Part shown: positions 1 to 11,388 of the stretch, one piece after another
Layout of the letters: every line of letters starts with the position of its first letter
Position numbering within the stretch: the stretch's first letter is position 1
DNA from: Gracilariopsis chorda
Lineage: Eukaryota; Rhodophyta; Florideophyceae; Gracilariales; Gracilariaceae
Direction of reading: 5' to 3'
Assembly (NCBI GenBank): GCA_003194525.1
Contig: NBIV01000212.1
Coordinates: forward strand, 1-64,000
DNA: 64,000 bases
The notes under the pieces: generated by a model
Seen by the model: only the letters and a program-made list of their open reading frames with translations
Database searches by the model: none
Told to the model about the DNA's origin: nothing
Translations under genes and position numbers: made by a program

Positions 1-105
1 GGTTGCGCGTGCGTTCGTAACCTACTGGGTCTTTGCTTACGGACCGCCGGTACATCTACTCTCCGACAACGGACCTCAATTTACCTCGAAGTTCTTTCAG
101 GACGT

Positions 106-771
106 ATGTCGAATCTTGGGAATCAAGAATATGTTTGTTACACCCACCACCCGCAGTGTAACGGACAAGTGGAACGATTCAATCGTACTATGCTCAACGC
201 CCTGCGCGCGTATGTCGCGGATCACCCCATGGAATGGGACTTGTACACGGACGCTATTACGTACGCATATAGCACCCAGGTACACCGGGTCACGACCCTC
301 GCTCCATTTGAGCTGGTCCTGTCTCGGATTCCGCCACCCGTGGCTATTGAAGCGCAACCGAACGTCTCGGGGTACCCTTCACCAAGGTTATATCGAGATT
401 CCTGGAAGGAATGGTTGAAGAACATGGTCCCTACCGCCCGAAAGGCTATGGGAAAAGCCCAGGAGACATACAAACAGAACTTTGACGCGAAGATTCGTAC
501 CCCAATACCCCAGGTCTCGGAAGGGGATTCTGTCTTCCTGCGAAAGGAATATTATAATCCCGAAAAGGAGAAGCGCCACAAGTTGTCACCGATAGTGAAT
601 GGACCCTATCGGGTGGTTTCCGTCGCCGACGACACAGTCGTACTGGACATCGATAACCAGCACGAACGCGTCTCACGCGACCGCCTAACCCACGCGCCTG
701 CGCCCCCTGAGGCCTTATCACCGCTCGTGACAATCCCGGAGGATGGACTTCGTAACTACGCCAACGGATAA
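106..771 (+). CDS. Ty3/Gypsy integrase, C-terminal part
   Basis: Part of the chromovirus at 1-5167. Integrase joins the element's cDNA to host DNA in the nucleus. The reading shows the catalytic-core signature around GQVERFNRTML, which in this family follows the conserved Asn-Gly-Pro segment (seen near 67-85 in another frame). It continues through a C-terminal segment with the GPYRVV motif typical of the SH3-like fold that precedes the chromodomain in Gypsy polyproteins. Its start is arbitrary because the open region is only part of a polyprotein. Confidence 0.85.
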   Translation: MSNLGNQEYVCYTHHPQCNGQVERFNRTMLNALRAYVADHPMEWDLYTDAITYAYSTQVHRVTTLAPFELVLSRIPPPVAIEAQPNVSGYPSPRLYRDSWKEWLKNMVPTARKAMGKAQETYKQNFDAKIRTPIPQVSEGDSVFLRKEYYNPEKEKRHKLSPIVNGPYRVVSVADDTVVLDIDNQHERVSRDRLTHAPAPPEALSPLVTIPEDGLRNYANG

Positions 772-1595
772 TCTGCTTCCGTCCCGCCCACCCGTCTTAC
801 CGCACCCGGAACGGGGACTCTCGGATCTTCCAATTGCCGATCAACCGGTTGAGCGCGCCGCGCGTATCGTTCAACGCACGCTTGACCCCCAACGCCTAAC
901 CGTTACTCCGCCCACGGAGGTCCTTCAGCCTGAACCCACCGCCCTCTCACCTAAGGAGGGGGAGGGACAGGAATCGATCGCGTCATCGTGGAAGGAAGCT
1001 CCGGTGTCGGACAGTGTCCCGTTTCATACGGCTTCGCGAGCGAGTCCCCTCGCGCCGCACTCTGCGCTAACCGAGGCTCTTCAGAGCAAGGGTACCGCCG
1101 TCACGGAACGCGTGGTAAGCCCGGCACGGGAGAAGGTTGGAACAGTGGACGAGCCCGCATCGGGAATACGGCATCGTGGGATGAGCACCCCCAGAGCAGA
1201 GAGGAGTTGAACGCATCGCGAAGCGAGAAGGCCGTCTCCGCGGACCCGGATGCACCCCTGTCGAGCGAGTCGCTGGTTAGCGAAGGAGGAAGTAGTGAAC
1301 CGGACTCGGTGTGGACACTAATGTGGCGAATGATATCTCCGAGCACGGAGCACATACAACCTCGGTCATAACCAGTTTCGTGGTGAGCTGAAAAGCAACC
1401 GCGGACACGGAGAGTGTGGTTCACACTGCGTGCTTTACCGCAGAGCCCCACGAATGGACACTGTGACTGTCGCGCCACTGTCACGCGGAAGAAGCCCGAA
1501 ATTCCAAGTCGTGGAAAGGTGTACACGTACATACCGCCGGCCGGTGTCAGGAGTACATTCAAGCACCCGCGTCGCGGAAAGACCGCGCGCGACAC

Positions 1596-2162
1596 TTGCC
1601 GCCAGCGGCCAGCCAATCACAGTGTGTGATGCATGGCAATCCGCCTCCTGGCGTCGGAACGGTAGTGAACCGCCTCCCTCACCGTGAACGGTCAAACTCA
1701 CCAGAGTTGTACGGGTCGCGTGGGAGAAGAGCTCGCGAGCTGCGAGTCAGTAGGGGAATCTGGTTAGAACGGAGGCCCCCCCCCACAAGGAGAGGATTAG
1801 GAAGCGGAAAGACCGCAATGCGGTATCAAGTCCCAGCACTCGCAGCGTCGAGGAAAACTGACTTTGCCCGCAGGGTCGCGCCAATTTCAGGCAAGTCCCC
1901 TCACAGGGTTCTCCCCTTAAGCCCTGCCATGACGGGTCAGGAGCCGGCTATGTACGACCAGGAGTTTGTCGTTGACCACATCGTGGATCATGTTCTGGAC
2001 TCCAAAGGAGTGTGGTTTTACCAAGTCCGATGGTACGGATACTCCCCGGAAGAGGACACATGGGAGCCCATCCAGCACCTTCCTCGTTCCAAGGTGATAA
2101 CCTACCACCGCCGGACGCGGTTCCCACTCCCATCCACTTTGGACATGGCCCAGGTTGGGTAG
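1596..2162 (+). CDS. Chromodomain-bearing C-terminus of the polyprotein
   Basis: C-terminal segment of the same chromovirus. The final 75 residues form a canonical chromodomain: FVVDHIVDH, then WFYQVRWYGY, then EEDTWEPIQHL, which supplies the aromatic cage and the Trp-Glu-Pro signature. In chromoviruses this domain directs integration toward methylated-histone chromatin. The N-terminal two thirds is low-complexity and may not be translated from this ATG. The call is confident for the chromodomain and weak for the start. Confidence 0.8.
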   Translation: MPPAASQSQCVMHGNPPPGVGTVVNRLPHRERSNSPELYGSRGRRARELRVSRGIWLERRPPPTRRGLGSGKTAMRYQVPALAASRKTDFARRVAPISGKSPHRVLPLSPAMTGQEPAMYDQEFVVDHIVDHVLDSKGVWFYQVRWYGYSPEEDTWEPIQHLPRSKVITYHRRTRFPLPSTLDMAQVG

Positions 2163-2499
2163 GACGATACACTGCACTATGCAGAAGATTCCGAAGACGG
2201 AAGAGAAGTCTCCGAAGAGAGGAGGACACAAGAAGAGATCTGGCTACAGAAGGTTACACGAAGTAATGGACTGGATAGGGAACCCAATGGTCATTGGACG
2301 TCACACCGCCTAGCGGTCCGACCGAAGTAACGGTTTAATGAAGAATACCACCTAGCGTTCCAGCATGAAGATGCTATGAAGAAGAAAAAAGAAGAGTCCG
2401 AACATACGGATATAGAAGAAGGAAATCATTTACCACAAGCTATGGAGCGTTAAGCGCTAACCTATATCAGATGTGTGTGCCACGGTCCAGGATCCTGAC

Positions 2500-3363
2500 T
2501 TAGGATGAGCCGCTCGTTGGCGGTTGGTAGTTCGCAGACGCGAAAGCCAATAATTCACTCACGCTGGTGAGGTTGGAAGGCGCAACCACTCCAATGGACT
2601 GGAGGTGAGCCCTGAGGGCAACGGCCTGAGGGTCCACGGGGACCGGAGATGCGGTAGACGGAGAAGCATCCGCACTGGCGGCCATATTCCAGCCATCTGG
2701 AGCAGCCACATGCTGGCCGGATCCGTCGAGATCGTCGACCATCGCCGCTCCCGGGGCTACGGCCTCCTCCACCTCATCGGGGTCGTCATCCACCATTGGA
2801 TCATCCTCGTAGGAACCGTGCCAGTCATCGGAAAACATAAACCCAACCGGGTGGCCTCGCGGAACGGAGCGTGGTACATCGCGTAACGCTAGCGCGTGAG
2901 CCCGTGAAGTCACGGATACCTCCCAAGGGTCATAGAAGAGGAAGTTGCCAGCGTTTGGATTTCTCCAGCCTGGAGAGCGATCATGCCTGGAAGGCTCACC
3001 GTCAGGGACGTTGGAGACTGGGACTGTATCCCAGTTAACCATATCGATGGTGTTCAGAAGGCACTGAAGCTCATCCACATTGGCTTCGGATCCCAGAGGG
3101 ATATAGAGATCCAATCGGCGGATAACCTGGCGTAGGTGAGGAGGAATGTACCACAGACGGTTCTTGTCGTACACCTCCCAGAGGAGAAACGCGGCAACGC
3201 GAGCAGCCCATTCGGCGAGGAAGAGAGTCCAGTGACCGGAATCCGGATTGTTGATTAATTGTGAACCGATGTAGCTGAGGCACGGAGGCATCTCCATAAA
3301 GCATCCTCTCGGAACTTCGAACCTGCTCCACCAATGGGGAAGAGGTGCATACCGGCCGTGCAT
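2500..3363 (-). CDS. Antisense ORF of chromovirus, unknown function
   Basis: This 287-residue ORF lies between the chromodomain and the 3' LTR and reads against the element. It is rich in Trp and Pro at its N-terminus (HWW, SGHWTLF, WAARVA). Its C-terminal half is acidic and then Ala/Ser/Pro-rich (DDDPDEVEEA). No family is recognised. There is no obvious membrane-spanning or signal segment, so an envelope role is not supported. Some plant and fungal Gypsy elements carry additional or antisense ORFs in this position, so it may be an element-encoded accessory protein. Confidence 0.45.
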   Translation of the reverse strand: MHGRYAPLPHWWSRFEVPRGCFMEMPPCLSYIGSQLINNPDSGHWTLFLAEWAARVAAFLLWEVYDKNRLWYIPPHLRQVIRRLDLYIPLGSEANVDELQCLLNTIDMVNWDTVPVSNVPDGEPSRHDRSPGWRNPNAGNFLFYDPWEVSVTSRAHALALRDVPRSVPRGHPVGFMFSDDWHGSYEDDPMVDDDPDEVEEAVAPGAAMVDDLDGSGQHVAAPDGWNMAASADASPSTASPVPVDPQAVALRAHLQSIGVVAPSNLTSVSELLAFASANYQPPTSGSS

Positions 3364-3971
3364 CGCGGATGGACGGAGCCTCTCGACCTCGAGATTTTGG
3401 TATGGTACCAGGAACCCGAAGCGGGAGTGCGCCTTTGCTCAAACCGGAGTCGGTCGAAAAAGGATCCGCGATGATTCGGACGACGAAGATATCGGAACTC
3501 TGCACGCAGAATTGGGCGCCTCCAGAGGAGCATCCCGGCTTCTATTGGAGTGGACCGGAACGGTGTAGATGGCTGGTAGGCAGCAAGGTTCTTGCAGTAT
3601 GAGACTTCACCGTAGGTACGGTACCGCGAGAGGTCAAGGTTGTATTCCGTTGGTCTCAGCTCCTCTGGATAACTCGCGCGGGCGAGACGGTCGTAGGCGA
3701 CCTTGGCCATCCCGGCACGGGCTTCATTCAGCGTCTCGAAACCATATGTGGTGCGCTTCCGTGCGAGGAACTGTGGCTCTACCGCGATACGCGTCCTCCA
3801 GTCGAAGGAGTCGACCAAATCCCGGCCTAGTCCCCCTGGGAGCTCGCCCTCCTCTACATAGGAGTCGATGAGGTCCGAGTCGGAAACCCATGTGGGGTGG
3901 AACCAGGGCACACGCGAAAAGAGGAGAGCGTCTTCCCGGGGATTGCGGGCCCAAAGTGTCGATGGTGACAC
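3255..3971 (-). CDS. Antisense ORF of chromovirus, upstream part
   Basis: This 238-residue ORF overlaps the previous one in another frame, on the same antisense strand. Its N-terminal portion looks protein-like (PREDALLFSRVPWFHPTW, a DLIDSYVEEGELP segment, YGFETLNEARAGMAKVAYDRLA). The last third is Arg/Ser-rich and is probably not the native frame. A short Pro/Thr/Ala-rich ORF on the same strand (4017-4202) precedes it. No known domain is recognised. It is read here as part of one accessory region of the element. Confidence 0.4.
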   Translation of the reverse strand: MSPSTLWARNPREDALLFSRVPWFHPTWVSDSDLIDSYVEEGELPGGLGRDLVDSFDWRTRIAVEPQFLARKRTTYGFETLNEARAGMAKVAYDRLARASYPEELRPTEYNLDLSRYRTYGEVSYCKNLAAYQPSTPFRSTPIEAGMLLWRRPILRAEFRYLRRPNHRGSFFDRLRFEQRRTPASGSWYHTKISRSRGSVHPRCTAGMHLFPIGGAGSKFREDALWRCLRASATSVHN

Positions 3972-4252
3972 CCAGCCGGCGGCGGTCGCAGTGATCGGTA
4001 CCGCTTGAGCGGAATTCTAGGCGGCGGTACTCGGGGCGCCCGCAGGCGGGTTGTTTGGTGACGGAGTGTTGGTCATAGCAGAGAGGGGTGCAGGGTCTGT
4101 TGAAGAAGGTACTGCGGGCTGATCAGTTGTAACCGTGTTGGTACGGGGGACGGGTATCTCGGCGATTCCCTTGTCGGGACTATTTATACCCTCTCGCCTC
4201 ATCTCCCCACGCCTATACTCACGCTCGTTTTCGGCCCTTCAGGAGGGGGATG

Positions 4253-5167
4253 TGTAGTGCAATACATTCCCGCGTACGGGCGATGGTGAAACTCATATCT
4301 GAGGTGTACTCGGTGCGAGCGATGAAGCGGGATGCATGAATTTTAGGCCCCGTTTACCGGGCTAATTAGCGGTCGGGTTACCCAGGGTGGTTATGGGAAC
4401 ATTCATATTTTGTGGTACTTGCCTGGCAAGGGTGGCGGACACGTGGCTACAGCCCCGGCCAGGGGGGCCCAAAATGGCTACTTATTTTAGTGTAGTTTAG
4501 GGGTTAATTTTACTTAGGCTAGTGCACTACCTACTGTACTGCACTAACCTAGTACTTGAGCGTCGGCCGCACGACGGCGAGCTCACTAAGAAAAGGAAAA
4601 ACCGAGTTCGGCTCTGACTCTATTCGCCATGCGAAGTGTCTAACTCCTCGCGGAGGTACACCTCCTGCCCGGTAGTTTTACCCGACTCGCACCACCGAGG
4701 AGACCGTGCTCGTCATACCCAGTGGGTTGTGACCACTCGTGGTATTCATTGTTGTCGCGTGACCGCCCGTACAGGCCCTATCTCCGCCCCAGTTTTGGGT
4801 ATTGATATTACCGACGTGTGTCGTGAGACCGTGAGACCATCTCTTCCCCTCATATCCCCTAACCGCCGCGCGGTGCGTGTTCGTGCGTGTGTATCGGCAC
4901 CCTCCTCCGGGGTCTGTTCCCGCTTTCCGCACGCCCCCATCGGGTGGTCCCTTTCCCTCTTTTGTTCCCCTGCTCGCATGCTACTTCCGTACCAGCCGTG
5001 GTTCCGACCCGTTCTAACCCCTAAACCTCCGAGGTACATCCAGGCTCCCGACGGAGTTACACCTGTCATACGGGACACGGAGGGCTCTACCCAGCTGGGC
5101 CTAGCTATCCAAGAGAGCAAGGCTTCGAGCTGCCTTGGTGCCTTTCCCACACCGGGATTGCACCACA
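4253..5167 (+). repeat. 3' LTR of the chromovirus (915 bp)
   Basis: It starts TGTAGTGCAA directly after a purine-rich tract and ends TTGCACCACA, giving the TG...CA ends of an LTR. The same 913-bp sequence recurs as a solo LTR at 54801-55713 with a clear 5-bp target duplication, which fixes both ends. Open frames inside it on either strand (for example 4636-5178) are treated as chance. Confidence 0.92.
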
Positions 5168-5752
5168 GCTTCGGTTGAGTTCTCAGACTCCTGGAGCGAA
5201 GCTGATTTTCACGTTGAACAACGATCCTTATGCCCCATGCGAAGAATGGAATTCTTGGGAACTCAAACACTTAGTTTGAGTAATCATAGTCTACTACATG
5301 AAAAATTGATAAGTTGCAATTATCCCTCCTTCTGGCTCCACTTAGTGAAACAAATGATTAGGATACATAAGTGTTCACTCTTGATTGATTCAAACGCGTG
5401 ACTGGCAGGCCCTGAAGTCGAAGGGCGATGCTGCGGCCGTGCCGTGGTGGACTTGTGGACACGTGAACAGGTGTCATGCAGCGATATTGAAATTCCAAAA
5501 GGGCCTGGGGAATCTAGGTTGTGTGGCATATGTACAAGAAACCGCCAATCAGAGCTCGTTAGCCTCAAATAAATGGCCCGTGGAGACCGCCCAAAATCTC
5601 CACGTTTGGGGACGGCCAAAAAAGCCAATAGCAGCCCGTTACCCTAGAAAATACATTGCATAAATCTCTACAAATGAAAAGTCACAGCAAATAAACTGCG
5701 TATTGGCCCATTTTTGATATTAGACATTTCATAGCCATCATGATGTGCATAT
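5168..5752. other. Spacer between two LTR elements
   Basis: 585 bp with no recognisable gene. It holds short chance ORFs only and ends in the CATAT target site of the next element. Confidence 0.6.
5748..5752. repeat. Target site duplication CATAT, left copy
   Basis: The same five bases follow the 3' LTR at 12451-12455. Five-bp duplications are typical of Ty3/Gypsy integration. Confidence 0.8.
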
Positions 5753-6812
5753 TGCTGGTCGCAAAACGTATAAAAAATTCCAGCACTTCTGGAACATACG
5801 TGTCAAGTGTTCCAGCAGCTCTTAGAGCATTCTTTGCTTCGCTCGCCCAGCCGTGCTTCTGTATTTAAGTGACACTGGCGCTAGAAGACAGAGTTTAATT
5901 GGTTAATTTGCAGCTCGAGAGGCTGGTAGAAGCCAGTGAAGTAACCTAGACGCACACATGACTTAGTAGAAAGTAGTTATGCGTTCCTGCGTTGTTACAA
6001 AGGCTTTTAGACACTACAAACGGGAACTTTGAGGCCCGGACTTCGGCCAGGACTCAGCTCAACATCACTCTCATACTCAAACCTTACCCTAGAGCCTTTC
6101 CCACTCCTTCAATCAACCATTCAACTATCATCGGCATCTATTGAGGCGTTTGCCCCTAGGTGCATACTGGTGGTGGGTAACTGCCGTCGCTAAGACCGGT
6201 TGAAGCACTTCAAGCGTGAGCGGGAGACGGAAATTGTGTATCAATGGTACTTCTGCTGTCTGTGAGCCCCACTAGAGCGTTGCTCGGATAACGTTGTCGT
6301 TCAACAGATCTTGTGATTTCCAGACGCAAGGTCTTGACGGGAAGCTGTCCGCAGGCCAAATGCCGTGCAAACGTTCCTGCAAAGGTCCAGATTGGTTACA
6401 AAGTGAACGCATATTCGGCTGTTAGTAGCTGTCCTTTGGAAGCCCTGTAAGGATTATACGTGCCTGTCTCTGGTTAGCGCAGAAGATAATAGGCTGGAGA
6501 AATCGCTACACATTTGGAGTGTCTGAGTGGAACCTGGAAGTCTGAATACTAGTGTCTATTGACATACGTCTTTGGTTGCGTGGCGTTTCAATGAGTTTTG
6601 AAGAAGTTTTCTGGGATCGAGACTCTTGCTCTCCGTTTTGTTTTCATGTTTGCTTAACAGGTTGAATCCTTTCGGTCCCCGCATTTCCATTCTTTCGTGC
6701 TTTCTGTTTATCATTTTCATCTCTACGAGGCTTTCAACTACGAGGACATCCTTTTTAGCCTACTTTATTCCTAAAGTTGGCCCCCTTGCGCCACCGTTTT
6801 GTGATGGCGCCA
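5753..6812 (+). repeat. 5' LTR (about 1060 bp)
   Basis: It begins TGCTGGTCGC and ends near GATGGCGCCA. It aligns along its whole length with 11389-12450. A core promoter is plausible around TATTTAAGTG near 5862-5871, a TATA-like site present in both copies. Confidence 0.85.
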
Positions 6813-7362
6813 AAATTTATTTACTTCTTTTTATGGATCGCCTGTTGACTTTGTGAAGGTTTCTTCTACTTTGAGAATGGTGCTCTAAGAGGAAAGACCG
6901 AAGAAGATATGGAGCTTGAGCTTCTCAGCTTTCGAGAGAAGAAAGCCTTCGAGTTTTATTATGATACTTACGCCAATAATGGTTTACTCTCCAAAGGAGC
7001 AAAAGATTATCGATCCGTGAAGCAAGCTTTTATCAATTGCTTCGGAAAAGTCAAAGAACGTGAAGAGGATATTCGCCTCGCAATATAGGCTAAACTGGAT
7101 TATGGAGATTTGGTTGGTTCCTTGAGTCATATGGACAACCTCTTCCAGAGATCTGGGTTCAATTCTCACGCAAAACTCGGCCTGTTAATAAAAGCGGTGA
7201 TGGAATAAGCTGACTTAGCTCAGTTTATCGTCTTTAATTGTGCAGAAAATTATGAAGAGTTGAAAGTTCAATTGAAAGCCTTCGATGCTGCCAAGAAAGT
7301 GGTGGGTTTGCATTTTTCATTCATAGGCCCAATGAAGCGTATTTTTCAAAAACCACAGGCCA

Positions 7363-7686
7363 TTGGATCATTCTTCCTCCCAGGGTTTGGAGCCCAAGGT
7401 TCATAAATTATCCGAACAGTTTGCAGATCTTATTATCATGGTTAAGAAGTCACAAACAGAACGTCGAGACTACGACAGAACCTGTGCTTATTGCAGAAAA
7501 TCCGGTCATTATGCGTCACAATTTGACGCAAATCCGCATCGCGATACTAGATGTGCTCGTTGTGGAAAGATTGAACAATCCGAGATCACCTGCTGGAGAC
7601 GAATCAGGCCACAGAAGATTAGAAAAGTGTGGCCAACCAAAGAAGAGGAAAAAAAACCTTCTTCCGGTGCTCAGAAAAAGATCTGA
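7363..7686 (+). pseudogene. Gag zinc-knuckle part of Ty3/Gypsy element
   Basis: Part of the element at 5753-12450. It contains a nucleocapsid-like pair of knuckles: CAYCRKSGHYAS, then CARCGKIEQ. The intervening segment NPHRDTRC is nearly the same as NPHRHSRC in the element at 13655-16740 (-), so the two belong to one family. Nucleocapsid knuckles bind the element's RNA. Confidence 0.75.
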
Positions 7687-7782
7687 CCATGTATCGATCG
7701 TGACCAAGAACTTTGAAATACAGAGGTAGTTGCTACGAATAAAAGAAATGCCGAAGGTGAAGTCCTTCTTAGGCAACCCTGT

Positions 7783-8709
7783 TTGCATAGAAGAGCGCAC
7801 ATCCCACTTTTGCTTAACGCATCCCGTCCAGAAAGAAGAATCCGTCAAGCGAAGGTTCATGAGCATATACCACGGACACAAAAACCGAGAAGGGCTAAGG
7901 AAACGAGTATACGAGATCATGCAAGAAAGTACAACGTCCTGGCAGAGCTGGCAAATGATTCATACGGATTGATATTTGGACACCTGAATCACAGAGACGC
8001 TGATGACCCTAACAAGGAGATTCCTAAGCTTATCAATCGCCGAAGTAACGTCCGACGATCATTTGTAGGTCCACTTGGGAATCAGACTAGACGTCTAAAG
8101 CCAGTCTCTGTGGCGATATATGGAACTGAGACCGAAGCCCTACTCGAGTCTGGAGCAGTGCCGAATCTCATTTCTACCACGCTTTGTGAAAATTTGTCAT
8201 TTGAACCGAAGAATACGTCGAAGAAGATAACTGTAGCTAACGGACAGAGCGCCATATGCAAGGGCAGACTTCATGATATGCCTATCACGTTTGGAGACAT
8301 GTCTGTTCCGCTAGACTTTCTCGTTATCTATGGTCATCCGTTTGATGTTATAGTCGGTTTTACCACTCTTGAGACGCTTCAGGCTGATCCTGAGCTCTGC
8401 AATCAGCAAGTGAAGATGAAAATTGCCGGGAAGAGAGTTATACTTGGCTTCGATTACCCTCGCGTTGATTTTCCGGACGAAGAAGAAGTTCACACAGATA
8501 TCGATGACTTTTCATCGGACTCTGATGCTGCTTTCGATGATGAGAGTACCTCTGAAGAAGATGATGAACTGGTTGTCACTCTGACAGACAAAAGTCATGG
8601 TAATGCTGGTGACATGATACCACATTTGTACATATCTGGTGACAGTCAACAAAGAGAGCTGTTGTCCTCTAATCTATCTTATGTTCCTGAAAAAAAGGAA
8701 AGAGATTAG
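7783..8709 (+). pseudogene. Gag-Pol region with retropepsin-like domain
   Basis: Part of the element at 5753-12450. The central portion resembles an aspartic protease: VAIYGTETEALLESGAVPNLIS corresponds to the flap-preceding active-site strand, and VIVGFTTLETL to the downstream hydrophobic-hydrophobic-Gly motif. The C-terminus is strongly acidic (DEEEVHTDIDDFSSDSD and EEDDEL), as in its relative on the minus strand at 14593-16359. Confidence 0.7.
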
Positions 8710-9502
8710 TTCTTGTTTGCAAGAGTCCAGTGTAATGGCTTGGTCTCTGATGGACCTGCGTCCTGTAGAATTGTCTTTATCTCACTCTTTGGAGCTTGCC
8801 GTGGATAAGCCATTATGTTCCAGAGCCAGGAGAATGTATCCTGAGCACAATGAGTTCTTCCGCAAGGAAATTAATGTGTTACTCAAGGCTGGCATTACTA
8901 CCGCTTCCGCTTCTGCATGGTCATTTCCAGTCTTCATTGCTTCCAATAAAGATGGAATTCCAAGGTTCTGCGTCGACTATCGCGAACTCAATAGAGCCAT
9001 GAACGCTGATCGATGGGCACTACCCCGTATGGAAGAAATATTTGACGGCCTTGAAGGATGTTGTGTTTTCACCAATCTTGATCTTTTATTGGGGTATCGG
9101 CAAGTCAAGATGTCTGAAGATTGCAAAGAGATGACCACTTTTGTTTGCAGACACGGGACGTTCATATTTGAAGTCATGCCGTTTGGCCTTATGAATGCTC
9201 CTTCCTCATTTCAGCGTATGATGGACCATGTGCTCCAGGGACTTGCTTCTGTCCACTTATACATTGAAGACGTGATGATATTTTCAACGAGCCTCGAAGA
9301 GTATGTTTCTCATTTGATGCTAGTGTTCAACTGCATAAGGAAGCATCGTCTTAAGCTCAAGTTGTCGAAGTTTTTCTATGCATTGCCGAAGGTATCCCTT
9401 CTTGGACATGTTATTGATGCAAGTGGCGTATCTGTGGACCAGTCAAAGATTGATAAGATTCAAGAAGCTCTCTTGCCTACTACTATGACAGATCTTAAAT
9501 AG
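8639..9502 (+). pseudogene. Reverse transcriptase of Ty3/Gypsy element
   Basis: Part of the element at 5753-12450. The RT blocks are in order: WSFPVFIASNKDG, PRFCVDYRELN, FTNLDLLLGYRQVKM, FEVMPFGLMNAPSSFQRMM, the polymerase active-site strand, then LLGHVIDASGV. This is the fold that copies element RNA into DNA in Ty3/Gypsy. Confidence 0.85.
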
Positions 9503-9596
9503 TTTCTCGGTCTAGCAGGGTACTATTTGTCGATTTATCAGAAACTTTGCTGAGACATCCGCCGTACTTTACAGCGCTACGTCAGGAAAGAAGACT

Positions 9597-10078
9597 TTGA
9601 CATGGTTAGAAGATATGATTGATGCTTTTCATGAATTGAAAAAGAAATTGACGGAGCCCGTGTTGTCATTTCCAGACTTTGAGAAGCCGTTTCTCGTAAA
9701 AATCGATGCCTCTAGCGTTTCTCTGGGTGCACTGTTGTCGCAGAAGAAAGGGGACGGGAGATTTCATCCATTCCAGTTCGCCAGTCATACTATTACCTCA
9801 TATCAAGGAATTACTCCGCATGTGAACGAAAGGCAGTGGCGCTCATCTTCGCACTCAAGACGTTCAGGGTGTACCTTCTTTCTTCAGTTCCATTCAAGTT
9901 TATCACAGATCATATGGCTTTACGCTACGCTTTCCAGAAGCGGGACATACATGGACGTCTAGCCCAATGGCTTGAATTCCCATCCAAGTACGAGTTTGAG
10001 ATTGTGTGTCGTGCAGGCAAGGATAGTGGTACTGCAGACTACCTTTCTAGAATTCACCACGGAGACAAGGTAGAGTAA
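9597..10078 (+). pseudogene. RNase H region of Ty3/Gypsy element
   Basis: Part of the element at 5753-12450. It shows the FPDFEKPFLVKIDASSVSLGALLSQ start of a Gypsy RNase H and a later segment with LKTFRVYLLSSVPF and ITDHMALRYAF. RNase H removes the RNA strand during cDNA synthesis. Confidence 0.75.
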
Positions 10079-10387
10079 CATGAAGATGAAGGAGATCTAG
10101 TTCGCCTTGCAGTTGAAGCTGAGCACGTTTCTGGACTGGAACTATATTCTTAGAATATTGCCCACTACATTTGTGGGTTCCCAATGGATGCAAGTGATAC
10201 ATATATATTCTTCAAGCATTCCGACGTAATGCGAAGTGGTTTCTGGTCTGGAAAGAAAACTGTTCGGGAGGGTGGCAAACAATGAACAAGTTGTTCCGGA
10301 TATCAACTGGCGACTGTAAATCATTAAGTCCTTTCATGAAGAAGTCGGATACTGGGTCGTTGCAGCCACACGAACGTTTATCACTGA

Positions 10388-11041
10388 GTGGTTTTGGTGG
10401 TCGACTATGCATCGAGAAATCGGGGATTCTGTGAAGCGCCTGATGAATGTCAGAAAATGTCACCATTACCTACGTATTACAGGAGCCTTCATACACCTAT
10501 TTCTTCGCTTTTTGACTTATATTCGATCGATTTTGCAGGCCCATATCCTAAAAGCAGGTCGGGATACAGATTTCTTTTGGTTTGCGTGGAGCACTCGAGA
10601 GGTTGGCCAATTAGTGCCCCCACTAAGATCTCTACATCAAAATTGGTCATCGAATTGGTGAAGAAAGGGATCATCTCTCCATTTGGCCTACCCAGGGTTA
10701 TCGTTTCGGACAATGCGACGTTTTTCACATCCAAGTCGCTTATGGCATTCATGAAATAGAATGATATTACGTTGAAAACTGTCATCGCTTATGCTCCGAT
10801 GTCAAATGGCACTGCAGAGAGAGTGATTAGCACTCTGAAAAGAGCTTTAAGAAAAATGGTGCTCCCCAACCACTTGACTTCGGCTGAGCAATTGTCTTCA
10901 GTTCTGTATGCATACTGCTGCCGTAGTCGTGCTAGTGGAATTTCGCCCTTTGAGCTGCTTCACGGTGTGAAATCACGTATGAATTCGAAAGAAAATGGTC
11001 TTGTACCAAGTCATAGAGACTCCCCTCATACATTCAGATAG
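10388..11041 (+). pseudogene. Integrase region of Ty3/Gypsy element
   Basis: Part of the element at 5753-12450. It contains a core-like segment (SIDFAGPYPKSRSGYRFLLVCVE) and further on PRVIVSDNATFFTSKSL followed by a SNGTAERVISTLKRAL block, the DDE-type core order of retroelement integrases. Confidence 0.75.
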
Positions 11042-11388
11042 CTGGAGGTGTTGGCAGCATCCATTACAAGAGCTAAGCGATCTCAGATCTAACGTCATCA
11101 ACACAGTTCGATGAAGAAGATAACGAAGTTTGCAGTCAGTGATCTGGCCCTTGTTGCTCAAGGAAAGCTTCTAAATACCTCAGTCATGTGGCCTGCGTTT
11201 TCCTCCAAGAACTTTGAGCCATATCGAGTTGTGACAGCTACGCATCCCAGGTACACTTTGGTATCCCCGCACAACCGCTATTATCCCAATGGAATTCATG
11301 CCCGTCGTTTGAACAGGTTCTTTGCACGCCCATCGAGAACTTAGAACTGGAGGTTGCCATGGCATACCAACCGTTTAGGTGGGGGCTT

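Larger units (their letters stand above)
1..5167 (+). mobile_element. Ty3/Gypsy chromovirus, 3' part with 3' LTR
   Basis: Fossil LTR retroelement cut by the window start. Its parts in order are the integrase core and C-terminal region (about 1-770), a low-complexity Pro/Ser/Glu-rich stretch (about 770-1600), a chromodomain (about 1930-2150), an accessory region open on the opposite strand (about 2500-4200), a purine-rich tract (about 4240-4252) and the 3' LTR (4253-5167). The integrase followed by a chromodomain places it among the chromoviruses. A related solo LTR lies at 54801-55713 and looks only a few percent divergent, so the family has been active fairly recently. The 5' part lies outside the window. 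The visible part carries at least a few breaks. Confidence 0.88.

Noticed and set aside
4636-5178. 180-residue plus-strand ORF
   Set aside because: It lies inside the LTR. The same frame is open in the solo LTR (55181-55744), but this is expected from LTR identity, and no domain is visible.
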